Origin: Akkermansiaceae bacterium UBA1518
Lineage (GTDB): Bacteria; Verrucomicrobiota; Verrucomicrobiia; Verrucomicrobiales; Akkermansiaceae
Length of the DNA: 25,578 bases
Assembly: GCA_002323895.1 (NCBI GenBank)
Contig: DCQM01000167.1
Location: 1-25,578 of the forward strand
Reading direction: 5' to 3'
In this document: in pieces, positions 24,349 through 25,578 of the stretch
How the letters are laid out: every line of letters begins with the position of its first letter
How positions within the stretch are numbered: the first letter of the stretch is position 1
Translations under genes and position numbers: made by a program
Notes under the pieces: model-generated
Told to the model about the DNA's origin: nothing
Database searches by the model: none
Seen by the model: only the letters and a program-made list of their open reading frames with translations

Positions 24349-25578
24349 CTCGTAGTGAGGATCATCATCGGCCATCTCGACCGAAACGAGCGCACTGGCG
24401 CTATCGATCATCTTTGCGCAAGATGGGCTAAGATGGCGGAGTCTTATTCTTTTTCCCGCCGTCTTATAACGCTCAGTAAGAACGTTCAAAGATTCGAGGC
24501 TTGAGAAATCGGCCACTCGAGCCTCTTTAAAGTCAATGATCACCTCATCAGGATCATTAGATGGAACCAAGCGCTCAGAAAACTCCCGAACCGAGCCAAA
24601 ATAGAGAACACCCTGGAGGTTATAAATCCGAACCCCTTCTTGGCTATCATCGCGCCGCAGACGAACGTGCTTTGCACTCTCCCATGCAAATACAAGCGCA
24701 GAAAGAACGACACCTGTCAAAACAGCCAAGGCAAGATTATGAAGAAACACCGTAATCAAAGTAACAGCGACTATCACAAAAATATCGTGAAAAGGAACCT
24801 TTCCCCAAGTTTTGAGGGTCGACCACTCAAAAGTCCCAATCACTACCATGAACATTACCCCAACCAAAGCTGCCACGGGAATCTCTACAATAAGATCAGC
24901 CCCAATCAGAATAAAGAGCGCCAGAGTCAACGCTGCAACGATACCCGACCAACGGCCACGCCCCCCCGACTTAATATTAATGAGAGACTGCCCAATCATG
25001 GCACATCCACCCATGCCACCAAAAATCCCGGACAGTAAATTGGCCCCTCCTTGAGCCAAACATTCCCGGTTTCCAGAGCCACGAGTCTCAGTCATATCGT
25101 CAATTAATTGCAATGTCATGAGGGATTCGATAATGCCGACCATTGCTGCAGAAAAAGCAGTTCCTATGATTAAAAATAACACCCCCTCTTTTTGCCAAGG
25201 GATATCAGTGGGCAGAGATAGCACCGGCAAGCTAGCCGATAATTCCCGGGAGTCCCAGCCCTCGTAAAGAACGTCAGAAATCGTTTTCGTATCAACCATT
25301 CCCGAGTAGCTAATTCCTCCAACAACGAGAATTGCAATTAGAATTGAAGGCACGGCATTAGTCAATTTGGGAAGGAAATGGATGATTGCCATCGTCAAAA
25401 GCGCTAAAGCCCCCATAACCATAATCTTTTCTTGCTCCATCCAAGTCATGACCTTCCGGCCATTTTCCATCACAGCCAGCCCGTCCTCCATCAACGGCAC
25501 CTTGAAAAACCCAAATTGTCCGATTAAAATTACGATCGCGAGCCCGTTCACGAATCCCATCATTACCGGATGAGGTAC
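24334..25578 (-). CDS. SulP-family anion transporter with STAS domain, 5' end outside window
   Basis: The frame is open through the right edge (VPHPV precedes the first Met at 25563, and PHPVMMGFVNGLAI is internal family sequence), so the N-terminus lies outside. The 414 residues seen contain about seven or eight membrane segments of a SulP permease, including GSGNRECLAQGGANLLSGIFGG (here cited as GNRECLAQGGANLLSGIFGG) and GCAMIGQSLINIKSGGRGR, and a C-terminal STAS domain (about the last 100 residues, VRIYNLQGVLYFGSVREF to DFSSLESLNVL). SulP proteins carry sulfate, bicarbonate or other anions across the inner membrane, and the STAS domain regulates them. The substrate cannot be told from sequence. 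It converges on the MoxR operon with a 6-base gap. Confidence 0.92.
   Translation of the reverse strand, partial: VPHPVMMGFVNGLAIVILIGQFGFFKVPLMEDGLAVMENGRKVMTWMEQEKIMVMGALALLTMAIIHFLPKLTNAVPSILIAILVVGGISYSGMVDTKTISDVLYEGWDSRELSASLPVLSLPTDIPWQKEGVLFLIIGTAFSAAMVGIIESLMTLQLIDDMTETRGSGNRECLAQGGANLLSGIFGGMGGCAMIGQSLINIKSGGRGRWSGIVAALTLALFILIGADLIVEIPVAALVGVMFMVVIGTFEWSTLKTWGKVPFHDIFVIVAVTLITVFLHNLALAVLTGVVLSALVFAWESAKHVRLRRDDSQEGVRIYNLQGVLYFGSVREFSERLVPSNDPDEVIIDFKEARVADFSSLESLNVLTERYKTAGKRIRLRHLSPSCAKMIDSASALVSVEMADDDPHYEPANF

Noticed and set aside
1..25578. CRISPR arrays, insertion sequences, tRNA or rRNA genes
   Set aside because: No regularly spaced repeats, transposase frames with terminal repeats, or cloverleaf/rRNA sequence were seen on either strand.

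Overview
The window looks like a chromosomal segment from a Verrucomicrobiota bacterium, probably in or near Verrucomicrobiales. The basis is two large secreted proteins that join a beta-propeller 'membrane-bound dehydrogenase' region to a C-terminal CxxCH haem domain of the Planctomycetes/Verrucomicrobia type, a lipoprotein of the DUF1080 (3-keto-disaccharide hydrolase) type, an SHD1 (Sla1 homology) secreted protein, and weak or absent Shine-Dalgarno sequences before most genes. This is inference from gene families, not a phylogeny.

Layout. (1) 1-663, plus strand: the 3' part of a tagaturonate epimerase gene, ending in a bidirectional terminator. (2) 853-6398, minus strand: nusA, infB and rbfA, a terminator, then an outer-membrane barrel of the alginate-export family. 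(3) 6512-7150, minus strand: the DUF1080 lipoprotein. (4) 7424-13420, plus strand: the two PVC-type cytochromes in tandem. (5) 13491-14258, plus strand: the SHD1 protein, whose frame is crossed by one in-frame TGA. (6) 14423-21050, plus strand: an NtrB-like kinase, an NtrC-like sigma-54 activator, a GT-C-like membrane protein overlapping the activator by 4 bp, then xseB and dxs. (7) 21051-21421: a 371-bp gap. (8) 21422-24327, plus strand: MoxR ATPase, DUF58 protein and a BatD/DUF4381-like membrane protein. (9) 24334-25578, minus strand: a SulP/STAS anion transporter cut by the window edge.

The most exciting observation is the gene at 13491-14258. Conventional calling stops at TGA 14067-14069, directly after five glycines. 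The same frame then runs 62 more sense codons to TAA, and the extra segment looks like the missing C-terminal part of the same domain. Just downstream of the TGA lies a hairpin with a GGTCT apical loop and a bulged T in a short GC-rich stem, closely resembling a bacterial selenocysteine insertion element. Other genes here end in TGA (the sigma-54 activator, DUF58 and BatD-like genes), so TGA is not reassigned genome-wide. I propose a selenoprotein with a vicinal Sec-Cys pair after a glycine run, in a secreted SHD1 protein. I know of no described selenoprotein of this architecture, but I cannot search. A nonsense mutation or sequencing error is the main alternative.

The epimerase, alginate-export-type barrel, DUF1080 lipoprotein and cytochromes suggest sugar or uronate catabolism with periplasmic oxidation. 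The nusA-infB-rbfA block, xseB and dxs are housekeeping genes.
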